64,000 nucleotides of DNA from Periconia sp. R9002. Lineage: Eukaryota; Ascomycota; Dothideomycetes; Pleosporales; Periconiaceae. A program made the translations under genes and the position numbers. Shown piece after piece: positions 53,188-64,000 of the stretch (its first letter is position 1; each line of letters starts with the position of its first letter). The stretch covers positions 333,732-397,731 of the forward strand of contig JAMAHW010000031.1 of NCBI GenBank assembly GCA_023627715.1, read 5' to 3'. The notes beneath the pieces are model-generated. The model ran no database searches. It saw only the letters and a list, made by a program, of their open reading frames with translations, and was not told where the DNA came from.

Positions 53188-54844
53188 TGGTGAAGACGTG
53201 GACAGAGATCCTACTTTGCTGCCATGTGTTCACATGTTCTTGTACGATAGTATAATTACAAAAAATTAGGGGATTATAATCATACATATGTGTAGCTGTA
53301 CGAATAGATAGAAAGGAAGGCTTGGATCAATGTATAAAACTAGGGATAGTGGAAACCCAGTTGATGCACCACGAGGTCATCAAAGCTTCAATGCCACTCT
53401 TGGAAAATGTATTCTACGATTCACGATGCAACTGGGTCTGCGTCGTTTGCAATCGACAAGGTGCCAGCATGCATGGAACATTGGAATTGTTCAGTGCAGT
53501 TGGGGGACTGGTGCCACCACATGGGCTTAGTCATCACACATTGCCAACACCCCCTAACTCCCCGGTTGGTTCATGAGACGGTCAAAGGTATGCATATTAG
53601 ACAATTTTTGCAGCAACAAACAGCATGCTATTCGGCATGTGTCGTCCTGCACGCCACCACGCTTCCCTATTCTTCATATAGAACCTAACAGATGGATGGG
53701 TATGTACATAAGTAGTTATGAAATATGGTTTGAAGAAGCAACATTGGAGAGGGCCTGCCGTGACTGTGTGCGGCGAAATGGTCGCCACAAGACATAGACA
53801 GGAGCGAAGATGGACAGGTATGGTGACGGAGTTGATTGAGATGGATGGCTGGGTCACTATGGTTTTAGGGTAACTAGAAAGCGAGGGACATGTAGGTACG
53901 GTAATGCTGGTGGATTGAACGTGCGCTAGTTCCCCACAGAGGTCTAACGGACGGCACTCAATGACAGGGCGTGCACGCGGGGAACGACGAGCTTATTTGA
54001 GCCGCATCTGTACCTGCAGTCGATCATGGCCATCAGGATGGAAAGAAGACATTTCTGGGACCGGCCAGAGCAGCCTCGGGCAGGACCCAAGATTCCCGAA
54101 AAGTGTCCGTTTCGCATGCGCTCAACTGGCAGAGAGGGTTTCTGGGCTGGAAAATGGCCGTCACGGGGCTAGGGGATGAGAATTCTCATGTTTTGATGCT
54201 CCTGGTTGACCATCTTGATGCTCGGAGAGTGCGGGTTACGCTGGAAACTGTTTAGAAAGATCCTGTCCTGATTGGGCTAGGCGTGCTTTCTTCAATGTTT
54301 GCCTGGGGGGCAAGCGCAACACCCACCTCGCCCTCGATCATCACCAACACCAACTCCAGGGCCAACTTACCTTCGCATCACGTTCGCTCCCTTCTGCATC
54401 CACTCTCTCGACCTCGCTCCAACACGCTTGTTTATTTACTTACCTACGTACCTAGTACATAGTGGATTCTCCGTCCATTCCATCCATCCATCCATCCATC
54501 ATCCCGGCGTATGCTCAGTCGCCAGTCCACACACACTTCACACCACTACCTATTCGCTTGCATCTCGTCGCAACAACATTAGCTTCATACGCGCATCCCG
54601 GCTTTGCCTCCATCTGTCAGCGCTCGCCGACCACTACTCATCCACGCACGCAGAGGGCGCGCAACCTATTGCAAATGTCATTGCTCTTTTGAGTGCATCG
54701 CCGTGCACCTGGTGTATGTGTATGCTCATTTACCTACTTGTTCCCTTCATACCTTCTTTTACCCGCTTGCCTCTCCTTCACCATCAACTGACATTGCCTT
54801 CTCCTTAGTAACCAAACCGCCTTTGGTTGATTGCCTCGCTCCTC
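53188..54844. other. Intergenic and leader region upstream of YTA7
   Basis: 1.66 kb with no gene supported. The right half is C/T-rich with CATC repeats at 54481-54503 and TACCTACGTACCTAG at 54441-54455, like other promoters of the window. A 169-codon frame at 54299-54808 is leader-like low-complexity sequence. Confidence 0.5.
54481..54503. repeat. CATC tetranucleotide repeat
   Basis: Five to six CATC units in the probable YTA7 leader. Confidence 0.85.
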
Positions 54845-57800
54845 ATGTCGAATCGAACCAAAAGAAAGCTCGACAATTTTGATCCAAACGCGTCCGATCC
54901 CGAGGATCTGGACTACGACGCTGCCGTGCGCCCTTCACCTCAACGGCGGCGCAAGCGACCTGCATCAGCTGGCAGAAGAAAGGGTCCCAAGCGCCAGCGT
55001 CGTGGCTATTCCGGTTCCGACGTTGATGACGACGAAATCCTTGACGACGACTCCTTCACCGACCGCTCATCATCCGAGGAGGTCGAAGTAAATCCCGCTA
55101 CCGGTAGAAGCGTGCGTCGCGCAACCAAGAAGCAAATCACCTACGAGGAGAGTGACGTGGAGGAGGAAGACGAGATCCAAGATACCGAATCTGATCAAGA
55201 CGAACTCGCCAGTCCTGTTCCTCGTCGCAGCAAAGCCAAACAGAGCATCGAACGCCCTTCTCTCATCGTCAAACTCAAAATGCCGCCAACACCTTCCGGC
55301 AGAGCTTTGCGTACTCGCCAAGGGAGTAAGACTGTTGCCCGCGGAAAGACCCCCGAGGTACAGGGTACTCGTCGCAGTAATCGTCTCTCTCACGATGTCG
55401 AGGACCCTATTCTTGAGCTAACTGACTCTGGTAAACATGTCAACATCGTCCGACAGGGTACACGTAGCCCAGAACCCCTCATATCCGCTCGCGCGACACG
55501 AGGGAACAAGGGTATCAAGGCTCCTGAGCACAGTGCTATCATGGAAGCTTCTCAGGAGGATTCGGGCCCTCGTGAGCGTAGCACCGGCCTGCTCGATGAG
55601 ATTTTCGGCCGCAACACTACACCCCAAGTCAAAGCCAGTGAGGATCCGTCGCCCGACCAAAAAGATCCGAGCGCGGAAGATGACGGTGAGGGTGAGGATA
55701 TGGTTGGCGTTGTACAAGAGTCTCAACAGGATAATGCTGATGAGGACTCTGAGGAAGAAGGTCCAGTCACTCGAGGCGGACGGAATCTACGAGTATGTCC
55801 GTCCTACAAATTGTTACCGATCAAAACTAACGTGTCTAGGCCACCCGAGCGAGGTCGGCTAAACGCAAGCGGGGCGTCGACGAAAGCAGTGATTTCGAAC
55901 CTGCCGGCGATGACGAAAAAGAGGAAGAAGAGGAAATTTCGGACTCGGACAACGACAAGAACCAACGTGCTACTTCAGATGAGAGTGCTTCGGGTTCCGG
56001 CCAACGTTCTGTGCGCAACCGAAGGAGGACAACTCGAAGCCGTCGACGTTCAGCATCATCTGATCGAGCTTCCATGCTGGATGCCGATGAGCTAGCGGAG
56101 GAAGCTCATGAGTTACAATCGAACAAGCGACGTAGGCAAACAAGGCGTACCCTAGATGCTGATCTAGTCTACGATGCGCCTGCCAGTCGACGTAGACGGC
56201 CTAACAATGTCGATTATCGACTAGTTCGCCCAGAGCAGAACAAACTATTCGACGAGGACGAGAATGCAGTTACCGTACCGGAGCTTTCCAAGCCAAGGGG
56301 CGGACGATCCACCTATCGCAGTCTGTTCAGTAACCAAGGTCCATTTGGTGGTGGCCTTGAAGCCGGCCCGAATGCGTTCGCGGCTCAGGACTCTGACAGC
56401 AGTGACGAAGAGGTACAAAAGATGCCAAAGCCCTTTGGCGGGATGACGGGAATGACTCCAACCACAGCTACGGGGCCAGGCTTCCAATTTCCGCAAACCC
56501 ACAACGCCGATCCGCAGCAAACGACTGGAAGTGGCGGAGGCCCTGTTAATCTAGGAAAAGTCAAAGACAAGAAAGCTCTTGCGGATGCTGATCCGCTAGG
56601 CGTTGATACAAATGTCACGTTTGAGGGAGTTGGCGGACTGGACGATCACATCAACAAGCTGAAGGAGATGGTTATGTTACCTCTCCTCTACCCTGAAGTC
56701 TTCCAGCGATTCAAAATCACACCTCCCCGGGGCGTCCTGTTTCACGGGCCTCCTGGTACTGGTAAAACCCTCCTCGCACGCGCTCTTGCATCCAGTGTCA
56801 GTAATCACGGCCAAAAGGTCACATTTTATATGCGCAAAGGTGCCGATGCACTAAGCAAATGGGTGGGTGAAGCTGAACGGCAACTTCGTCTCCTCTTTGA
56901 AGAAGCGCGGAAAACGCAGCCCAGCATCATATTTTTCGATGAAATTGATGGTTTGGCGCCAGTGCGATCAAGCAAACAGGAGCAAATTCACGCTTCTATT
57001 GTGGCCACATTGCTCGCTCTCATGGACGGAATGGATGGTCGGGGACAGGTCATTGTCATTGGCGCTACCAACAGGCCCGACTCCGTCGACCCAGCCCTTC
57101 GACGACCGGGTCGCTTCGATCGCGAATTCTACTTCCCATTGCCCAATGTAGCTGGCCGAAGAGCCATTCTTGATATACATACCAAGAATTGGGATCCACC
57201 GCTGCGTGACAGCATGAAAGACCAGCTAGCGGAAATAACCAAGGGCTATGGAGGTGCAGATCTTCGAGCCCTGTGTACAGAAGCCGCTCTCAATGCAGTG
57301 CAAGGAACGTTTCCTCAGATCTATAGTTCGGAGAGGAAGCTTCTCATCAAGCCTGAAGAGATCAAAGTGCTCGCGAAGGATTTCATGATTTCTGTCAATA
57401 AGATGACGCCCTCATCCCAGCGAACGGTAACCTCAAGCGCCGCGCCACTTGCGAAGAACATTGAACCTCTGTTACGCGACGCGCTCAGAGACATTATTGC
57501 ACGTATCGATGATCTGATTCCTCGCCGAAAGAAATTGACCGCCCTTGAAGAGGCTGAATTCGACGACCGGGATGACGAGAAAGGCTTTGAACGCGAGGCG
57601 ACTATGCGCAATTTCGAAAGCAGCAGGATCTTTCGCCCGCGACTGTTGCTCGCTGGCTTGCAAGGCATGGGCCAGCAATATCTCGGCGCTGCGTTACTCA
57701 ACAAACTCGAGGGTCTTCACGTTCAATCTTTCGACCTACCCACCATCCTTGAAGATGCCACGCGTACACCTGAAGCCGCTATTACTCAGCTGTTCACAGA

Positions 57801-59958
57801 AGTAAGGCGCCACAAGCCGAGTGTTATCTACATTCCGCATGTCGATGTTTGGTACTCTACCCTTCCTGGGCAAGCTATCAAGACCTTCAAGCTTCTGCTC
57901 CGTAGTATCGGGGCAAATGAGCCTATCCTGCTCCTCGGCGTCATGGAACGTATGCACGATCAAGACCGTCCTGACCCTCAGATGATGGCCGATCTCTTCT
58001 CATTTTCCAGAAACAATCAGTTTGAGCTCCAGCGGCCGACCCAGCAGGGTCGCGACGAGTTTTTCAATAATATTGTTCATTACATCCGCATGTCGCCGGC
58101 AGACTTTCCAGACCCGGACAACCGGAAAAAGCGGGTCCTTCCTGAACTCCCCCCTGCGCCTATTGTAGAGCCTGTTATTGATCCGAAGGAGATTGCAGCT
58201 CGAGAAAAGAGGCAGAAGAAGCAAGACCATTCAACGTTGAATAAGCTCAAAATTCTGATTCAGCCTATCATGGACCAATTGAGAAAATACCGCAAATTTT
58301 ACAAGCCTGTTCTTGACGAACAGTGGTATTCCTATCTCCTCGAAGAGGACGACCCCAACCACATTTCCACCGATCTGAACCACGAAGAGTTGCTTGCACA
58401 TGTCGAGGAACGGCCATGGGCGCGCGCCAAAGATGCTCGCGGTGTTGATGTCCTCCTTCACATTGCCAGTGGCAACAAATACTACAATCTCGATCTTGGC
58501 ACAATTGAGAAACGACTCTCAAATGGATATTACAAGCGACCTAAGGACTTTCTCTTCGATATCAAGACCCTGGCCAAAGACGCAAGGACTTACCAAGATG
58601 CAGAACGAACATTGAAGGCGAATGAAATGCAGGCCAACGTGGAAGTTGATATTGAAACCATATGTGCGCAAAACCCAGCTCTAACAGCTGAGTGTGAAGC
58701 TGTCTATCGACGTGAGCTCGAGCGCCAACGCAAACTGATGGAAAAGCGCAAAAACACCCTAGCAGATGGCAGACAAGGCTCCGCAGAAGCCGCCCAAGTG
58801 CCTCCTCAAGAATCTGTCGTTACTACTCTAGCATCTGGGCCTATCACTCTAGGTGAAACAGTTCCCGGAAATGCAGCCATCCCCCCAACCCAGCCAACTA
58901 TTCCCCAGGGGCCGTTGACAAACGGCACCAGCAACGAGGTATCGCATACCAACGGTTCGACCGTCCCCTCACGGACTGACGAAGATGTACATATGACAGA
59001 GAGTCAAGATCCCCAAGGAAACATTCAGCATGGTTTTCAAACACCCAGCAGAGCCGGTACTCAAACCCAGAAATCACAGTTATCTGCCCGCACATTTATG
59101 GCACCCAATTCGAATCCTCACGACTATCAAAATAGTGCCTCAACCACCAACACATCTGCACAGAAGACATCAGGCAGATCGTCTGGAAATCAGTTTGGTA
59201 CGCAAAGTACCACTGGGGTAACCCCTGCTGGCGTGCCTGATTTAATGGAGATGGTACCACAGGCCAGTGGCTCACAGCTCCCTGACACACAAGGTTCGTC
59301 TATACCTTCAAGATCGTTACTAAGGGGATCCATTGCTAATCGTTGCCCTTTATTTGCAGAAGTTCAATATATGAGCAGCCAATTTTCGAACTCCCAACCA
59401 TCACAATCATCTCAGCATAATTCTATGCCTGCTCCGCCTCCACCGCGGCACACAGCCAACATCAACGATCTGCTGAATGACACGGACATGCCCCCTCCAC
59501 AACTAGTGCTTGACGAGAAGCAATTGAGCGAATTCCACACGATGATCGTAAGGAAATCCTCGGGTTGTTCTCTTGAGCAACTTGAGCAAGTTAATGCCAC
59601 TCTCATGGATACTGTCTGGAAACACCGTGCCGAATGGAATCGCAATGTCGTATTGCACAACGCCATTGACGCTTTCAACACCATCATTGTCGACATCGAG
59701 GAGATGCAAAAGATTCTCAAATTCAGTCAAGAGGATGACGATGATGAGAACGTGCATCCGAGATACAGCGTAGACGGCAAGAGACAATCAGACCGTTTTT
59801 CCGAAAACCAGGTCTATGCACCGCACGCTTGGGATGAAACTACTCAGCCGACGCAGTTCCCTGGTACACAGCCGCCAATACAATCACAATACGATAGCCA
59901 GGTTCCAACGCCGTACGGTGGGGGTGCTAGTAGGCAGGCGCAGAGCGGGTATAGATGA
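54845..59958 (+). CDS. YTA7: Bromodomain AAA+ ATPase, Yta7/ATAD2/Abo1 family
   Basis: Three exons: 54845-55792, 55840-59293 and 59360-59958; 1666 residues. The first 500 or so are highly charged and disordered with acidic runs and Arg/Lys clusters. The first AAA+ module starts around FEGVGGLDDHINKLKEM and has Walker A GPPGTGKT (about residue 618), Walker B IIFFDEIDG (about 677) and GATNRPDSVDPALRRPGRFD, all intact. The second AAA module has a degenerate Walker A (GLQGMGQQY, no lysine), as is normal in this family. A bromodomain follows at about 1116-1243. The C-terminal 400 residues are low complexity and Gln/Ser/Thr-rich. Family members handle H3-H4 and nucleosome density. The second intron (66 nt, GTTCGT donor, GCTAAT branch) is a multiple of three without stop. 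Confidence 0.95.
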
Positions 59959-61494
59959 GCAAGCAGGGCCTTGTTTTATTATGATGCTGCGACCCCCCTG
60001 CTTCCTACTGATCTCTCCGTTCTTGTGCGGAGACGGGTTAGCGCTGTGCACGTCTGTACCCCATGTCTTCGGATTGTCACGACGTCTTACTCGACCCTTC
60101 TCCTTCCATTTTGATAGCACTGTCGTGGTTTCTGGCGTGCTTTTTGGGGACGAGTTACGGAAGGTTTGGTTCTGGTTGTAAACAACCCCCTTTTTTGTTT
60201 ATTTCTGTACATGAGGTCCCGGTGGTGTCTTTATCCCTCTCCTTTCTCTCTTCCCCTGTTTTCACTCTCGAAACCCAGAAAATTGTACCTGGTAAGAGAT
60301 TTTCCATTGAATGACCGTCGAATCTAGACGCAAAGAAGCGCAGCACTGTTATAAGTTGGTATAAGGATGATCATGCCTTGTGGCTGAAAAGTGGGGAATT
60401 TTGGTTTTTTCGTCATTTTAAATACGAGTGATAATAGATTTGCGTCTTGCAAAGGGGATGGGCTACAAGGGATGTATCATGAATCCAATTCACAATGGCT
60501 CTGTTCTGCCTGCCTACACGCCGACCTGTTCACCGTTTTTGTGTTGAAATTCTCGTTAGCTGAGCTCGTCGATATCATGAGTCAACATTGCACTTTGATA
60601 CAGAGGGGGGACAGAAGGTCGTGACAGTTGGACCTATCCAAACGCTGAATGAATCATTCAAAAACATCATTGCGGCCCGGCATGCCGACTGCCCAGCAAG
60701 GTGGAACAGTAGTCGGCTCCGCGGAATTTAGCAGTAGCTGGACAAGGGGAATCCCAACAAAAAGTTTTGGTGATTGGACCCTACCTAGTTTTATTCCTTC
60801 CCCACTGTTTTTAATCCCCTGACGAGGGCCATGTCATGACCCATGCCTATGCACGTAAGTCACAGGCACATCAGCCTACTTCTTCGAGCCAACCCAGCGC
60901 CACAATAGGTAACAAAGTCCACACTGAACTCGCCCCCACAAGGTGTTGTGGATTACAGACCTCGATTTATTCCTGTGGCAGTTCTGGAATGAAATGGAAA
61001 CAGCATCAGAGAAGTGTTTGAGCTTGAAGGATCGTCGGTGGTAAAGTGCTTGTATTTTGCGATTGAGGTCAGTCGGTGGCCTCTCCATATGGGCTAATAC
61101 TATGCACATGTTCTCGACCCGCAATACCCCACAACACCAGAGGCGGATACCTGCCACCTGTACCGTTCCGAGCGGTTTTGCATTTCAGTTTCGGCTAGCA
61201 CACACCTAAAGTGCGCCTAATTCTTTACCTAGGGAGTTACGAGTCGTGTTGCGATCGACAAAGGGGTGAGAGAGGAAGAGTAAATAGCGGACGAAATGGG
61301 TATTCCCCAAATCGACTCCACTTGTCATAATATTAAAGCTTTTTGTTCCTTCCGCCGTTTTTTTGCAAACTTTCTTTTGACAGCAGCAACTCGAATGAGT
61401 CCGGTCTCGGAGCCGCGCCGTGTCTCTCTGTTTGAATATTAGCTCAGCTTTTGCACCTCTGCGGCAAAATCTGTCTCTTTTAGCATAGTAAGCC
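59959..61494. other. Intergenic between YTA7 and the PTH11-like gene
   Basis: 1.54 kb with no gene seen. Short frames on both strands (for example 60876-61157, minus) lack protein-like patterns. Confidence 0.5.
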
Positions 61495-62776
61495 ATGAAG
61501 GACGATCGTAGCTCAGAGGTTTTGGGCGTGGCTTTCACCTTCGTTGTCCTATGCTGGGTCACTGTTGCGCTACGATGCTACGTTCGGTTCGCTATTCCCT
61601 CAACCTTCCTTCCTTGGAGTCTTCTTTTAACACCGATATAGAGCATGCATAGTCAGAGCATTTGGGCTGGATGACTCGGTTATGGTTGCTTGCCTCTTCA
61701 CATTCACTGCGTATTTAACATGCCAGATCGGGGGAGGTATCCACGGCACGGGAAAAAAGCGCGCATTGATGACAGATGAGAGTGCCCAAACCGCATTTCG
61801 TTTCTGGTTCTTCTGCGAAATCTTCTACACCATCTCGACCTCCATTTTGAAGATCGCCGTCGGTCTCTTCCTCCTCCGAATTGCGGTCAAGCGTTTACAC
61901 GTCTGGATTATATGGACAATCATGGTCATCGCCGGCGTTGTTGGAACGACATACACAATGGTGGTCATCTTCCAGTGCAGGCCTACTTCATATTGGTGGA
62001 CTCTGGACCCGAACGCTCCTGGATCCTGTCTTTCTGCTACGCTGGTCATGAACTTTACCTTTGTGGTGTCAGGTCTAAATTCATTCGCAGACTGGACCTT
62101 CGGTTTATTGCCCATTTTCATTGTCAAGGACTTACAGATGAAGAGGCGCGCAAAGATAGTAGTTTCCAGTGTTATTGCCCTCGCAGCCGTGTAAGTTCCT
62201 CTTGTTGCCTATCCGTTTGGTATAAAGAAAACACATTCTAATGCGTACAATAGTGCTTCAACCGCAACCATCATTCGTCTTCCATACACCAGGTCATTGG
62301 GACATTACAAGGGCGAATTTCTCTACAATACAACTGATTTCGCCATTTGGACAACCGTAGAAGTCGGAATCGGCATTTCCGCTGGTTCCATAGCAACACT
62401 TAAACCACTTGTAAAGAATTTATCGTGGTTCAAATCATCGCGGGGGGGCTCGAGCATGCCGTGGAGCAGAACTACTGGCAGCAAATTCGGCAATTTGCGG
62501 GGAGCACAGCCATTGGATGAGTTGACCAACACAGGTGGGAAGACAACAACCAAGATTACATTCACGGGTAGTAGTGGAGGCCGGGGAGGGGACTCGGATG
62601 AGGAGGGTATGCTCGGCAAGGACAGGTTTTCTGGTGGAGCCAGTCAAGGCATCAGCAAGAGCGTGACAACTACGGTTGTTCATGAGCGAATGGGAAGCCA
62701 ATCAAAAGCAACGCCGGATGATCATGATTTCGTACTGGGATACGAAGCAAGAAGCAAGGCACATGAGCGGTTCTAG
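61495..62776 (+). CDS. Seven-TM fungal rhodopsin-domain (PTH11-like) membrane protein
   Basis: Three exons: 61495-61586, 61642-62190 and 62254-62776; 387 residues. Exon 1 encodes the first membrane segment (LGVAFTFVVLCWVTVAL) and ends at RCYVR. Exon 2 continues ACIVRAFGLDDSVMVA, the RxFGxDD turn typical of the family, with further segments through WIIWTIMVIAGVVGTTY, FQCRPTSYWW (conserved CxP site) and FADWTFGLLPIFIV. Exon 3 has the seventh segment and FAIWTTVEVGIGISAGS. The last 110 residues are a cytoplasmic Gly/Ser/Thr-rich tail. There is no CFEM domain before TM1, unlike classical Pth11. Members are candidate GPCR-like sensors, but ligands are mostly unknown. Intron 1 has an unusual GTTCGC donor, so the TM1-TM2 joint is the least certain part. 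Confidence 0.88.
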
Positions 62777-64000
62777 AGAAAATTCCACCGAATCTCTCAT
62801 GTAGCATTACTCTGTGCTACGTTAGATCTGGTCTTTCTCTCGCAATTATGTCCTTCATCGTTCCAGCGCTTCACGTTAGACGGAATGGCGTTCGATCTAA
62901 TATGTACTGTATTGAGCTATCGAAATTATTTAATCTGTTGGCTCGCGTTGATATTTCCGCGGCCTAGTCATTTTTGAACTGCTTCCCAATTGTCGCAACC
63001 ATGTATTTCAGAATCTACAGCGATCAAGCAACAATTCGTGGATATTCCGAGTTGTGGAATAGTGGATCTACTGTTGGTGTGAAACAAGGGATGTCTAGAG
63101 ATATGTGTAATTTGCACAGAGTCCAGAAGCGAACAAATACGGAGATATTTGTCTTTCAGTAGCCTGAGACATTTTCCTGGTCCTCTCAACCCAGGAAAAT
63201 TTGACGTGTTGGCCAAAGCTGCTCGTAACATGCATCAAGAAGTACAAACAGAGATACACAATTCCCATGGCAACGATAGACATAACGATTACCAGTCTCG
63301 AAATAGTTTCTATATTATTACCAACGACATCGCGTATTTAAGAGACTCCTAGATTTCTAGTGCCTATTGGAGAGGAAAGAAAAATAAAACGTATTTGCTG
63401 CCCCTACTAAGTTCACTGGACAGACAGGGGTGCTGGTCAATGGAGTTGCGGGACAGTAGAGCTTGTAACATGCATTACAAGAAGAGATGGTCGCTGTAAC
63501 GCGGGAGTATTGTCCAGGGCGTAAAGTTAAGGGAGTCTTCTTGTCGTCATTGGACGGCGCACCTCCTCTAGTGGATTGGAACTCCTGTGACGTGTCGCCC
63601 TAAAAAAACCGCTGTTTCTCACCCCCGTTACGTCCGTGGAAGCACAAAGTGAATAATATTTATGCACGTTTGAGAAGAGATGCATCGCTCCAAAACACCG
63701 ATCTGTTTATACCCGACCATTATTTGCTCTCGCATAATGGCGTTTTTCTGGTTATAACAGAGTGAATGACATACCAGGCCGAGACTTGTTCTCGGCGAAT
63801 TCTGATGTCTAGTCTGCCAAGTACACGCTATCAGTAGTATTGCCGTAGAAATTGACATAAAACGGCAACCCCGCGCACTTCGCTATATAGTCTAGAGGAC
63901 CGGGGTGATCGTTGTAAAACTTTCTACAGAGGGGTGACACGCCGGGAGGTCACATATCGGGAGGACTAATAGGTTCTACGAATTAGAAGCTCTACAACCT
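62777..64000. other. Right-edge non-coding stretch
   Basis: 1.2 kb with no gene supported. It includes a small dyad at 63462-63481 and an unusual terminal segment from about 63895 with repeated CGGGAGG/GGGGTGA words and an AGGTT...AACCT end-to-end pattern, possibly the edge of a mobile element running out of the window. Confidence 0.4.
63462..63481. repeat. Short inverted repeat CTTGTAA / TTACAAG
   Basis: Seven-base perfect arms around CATGCA. A related TAACATGCAT word occurs at about 63226. Confidence 0.6.

Noticed and set aside
54299..54808. 169-codon plus-strand frame before YTA7
   Set aside because: C/T-rich leader-like sequence with CATC repeats; no protein character.

Overview
The window is about 64 kb of nuclear DNA from a filamentous ascomycete (Pezizomycotina). 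The evidence is short introns (about 45-80 nt, mostly GTATGT/GTAAGT donors and CTAAC-like branch sites), compact genes on both strands, and products that mostly have clear fungal or yeast counterparts. A Dothideomycete, perhaps Pleosporales, is my inference from the overall feel of the proteins; it is not proven. There is one 10-N assembly gap at 41804-41813, flanked by long homopolymers. I saw no tRNA, rRNA, CRISPR array, intact transposon or strongly AT-rich (RIP-like) block. The content is mostly conserved housekeeping, not a secondary-metabolite cluster.

Layout. 0.5-1.4 kb: weak candidate gene on the minus strand. 1.7-4.1 kb: BRCT protein with ten 24-residue repeats. 5.1-9.0 kb: XPG/Rad2 repair nuclease, convergent with kynurenine 3-monooxygenase (9.2-10.7, minus). 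11.3-12.7: methionine aminopeptidase 1. 13.6-14.2: cornichon/Erv14 cargo receptor. 14.9-16.4: Prp17 splicing factor. 18.1-18.4: small Ser/Tyr-rich protein inside about 4 kb of otherwise non-coding DNA. 20.5-21.7: alpha/beta hydrolase (minus). 22.0-25.6: WDR6-type WD40 protein (minus), divergent from a PBDC1/YPL225W-type protein (25.8-26.4). 27.0-31.4: Ste6-type ABC exporter. 32.2-33.2: SDR oxidoreductase. 34.2-37.2: membrane-anchored ZZ/EF-hand protein. 37.6-38.5: ribosomal protein uS5 (minus). 39.3-40.9: coiled-coil Atg28-like protein. 42.6-44.4: three-finger C2H2 factor (minus) with about 3 kb of non-coding DNA upstream. 47.4-49.7: aspartate/glutamate carrier (minus). 50.5-52.0: PDH protein X (minus), divergent from a two-TM mitochondrial protein (52.3-53.2). 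54.8-60.0: Yta7/ATAD2-type bromodomain AAA ATPase. 61.5-62.8: PTH11-like membrane protein.

There is no single pathway. Themes recur: genome maintenance and chromatin (BRCT protein, Rad2, Yta7), gene expression and translation (Prp17, Map1, WDR6, PBDC1, uS5), mitochondrial metabolism (KMO, Agc1, Pdx1, two-TM protein), and secretion or signalling (Erv14, Ste6, PTH11-like). The least explained items are the 24-residue repeat/BRCT protein, the ZZ/EF-hand membrane protein, the small Ser/Tyr protein with its long flanks, and the candidate gene at the left edge. Intron boundaries were placed by eye from splice motifs, reading-frame continuity and family conservation; no transcript data were used.
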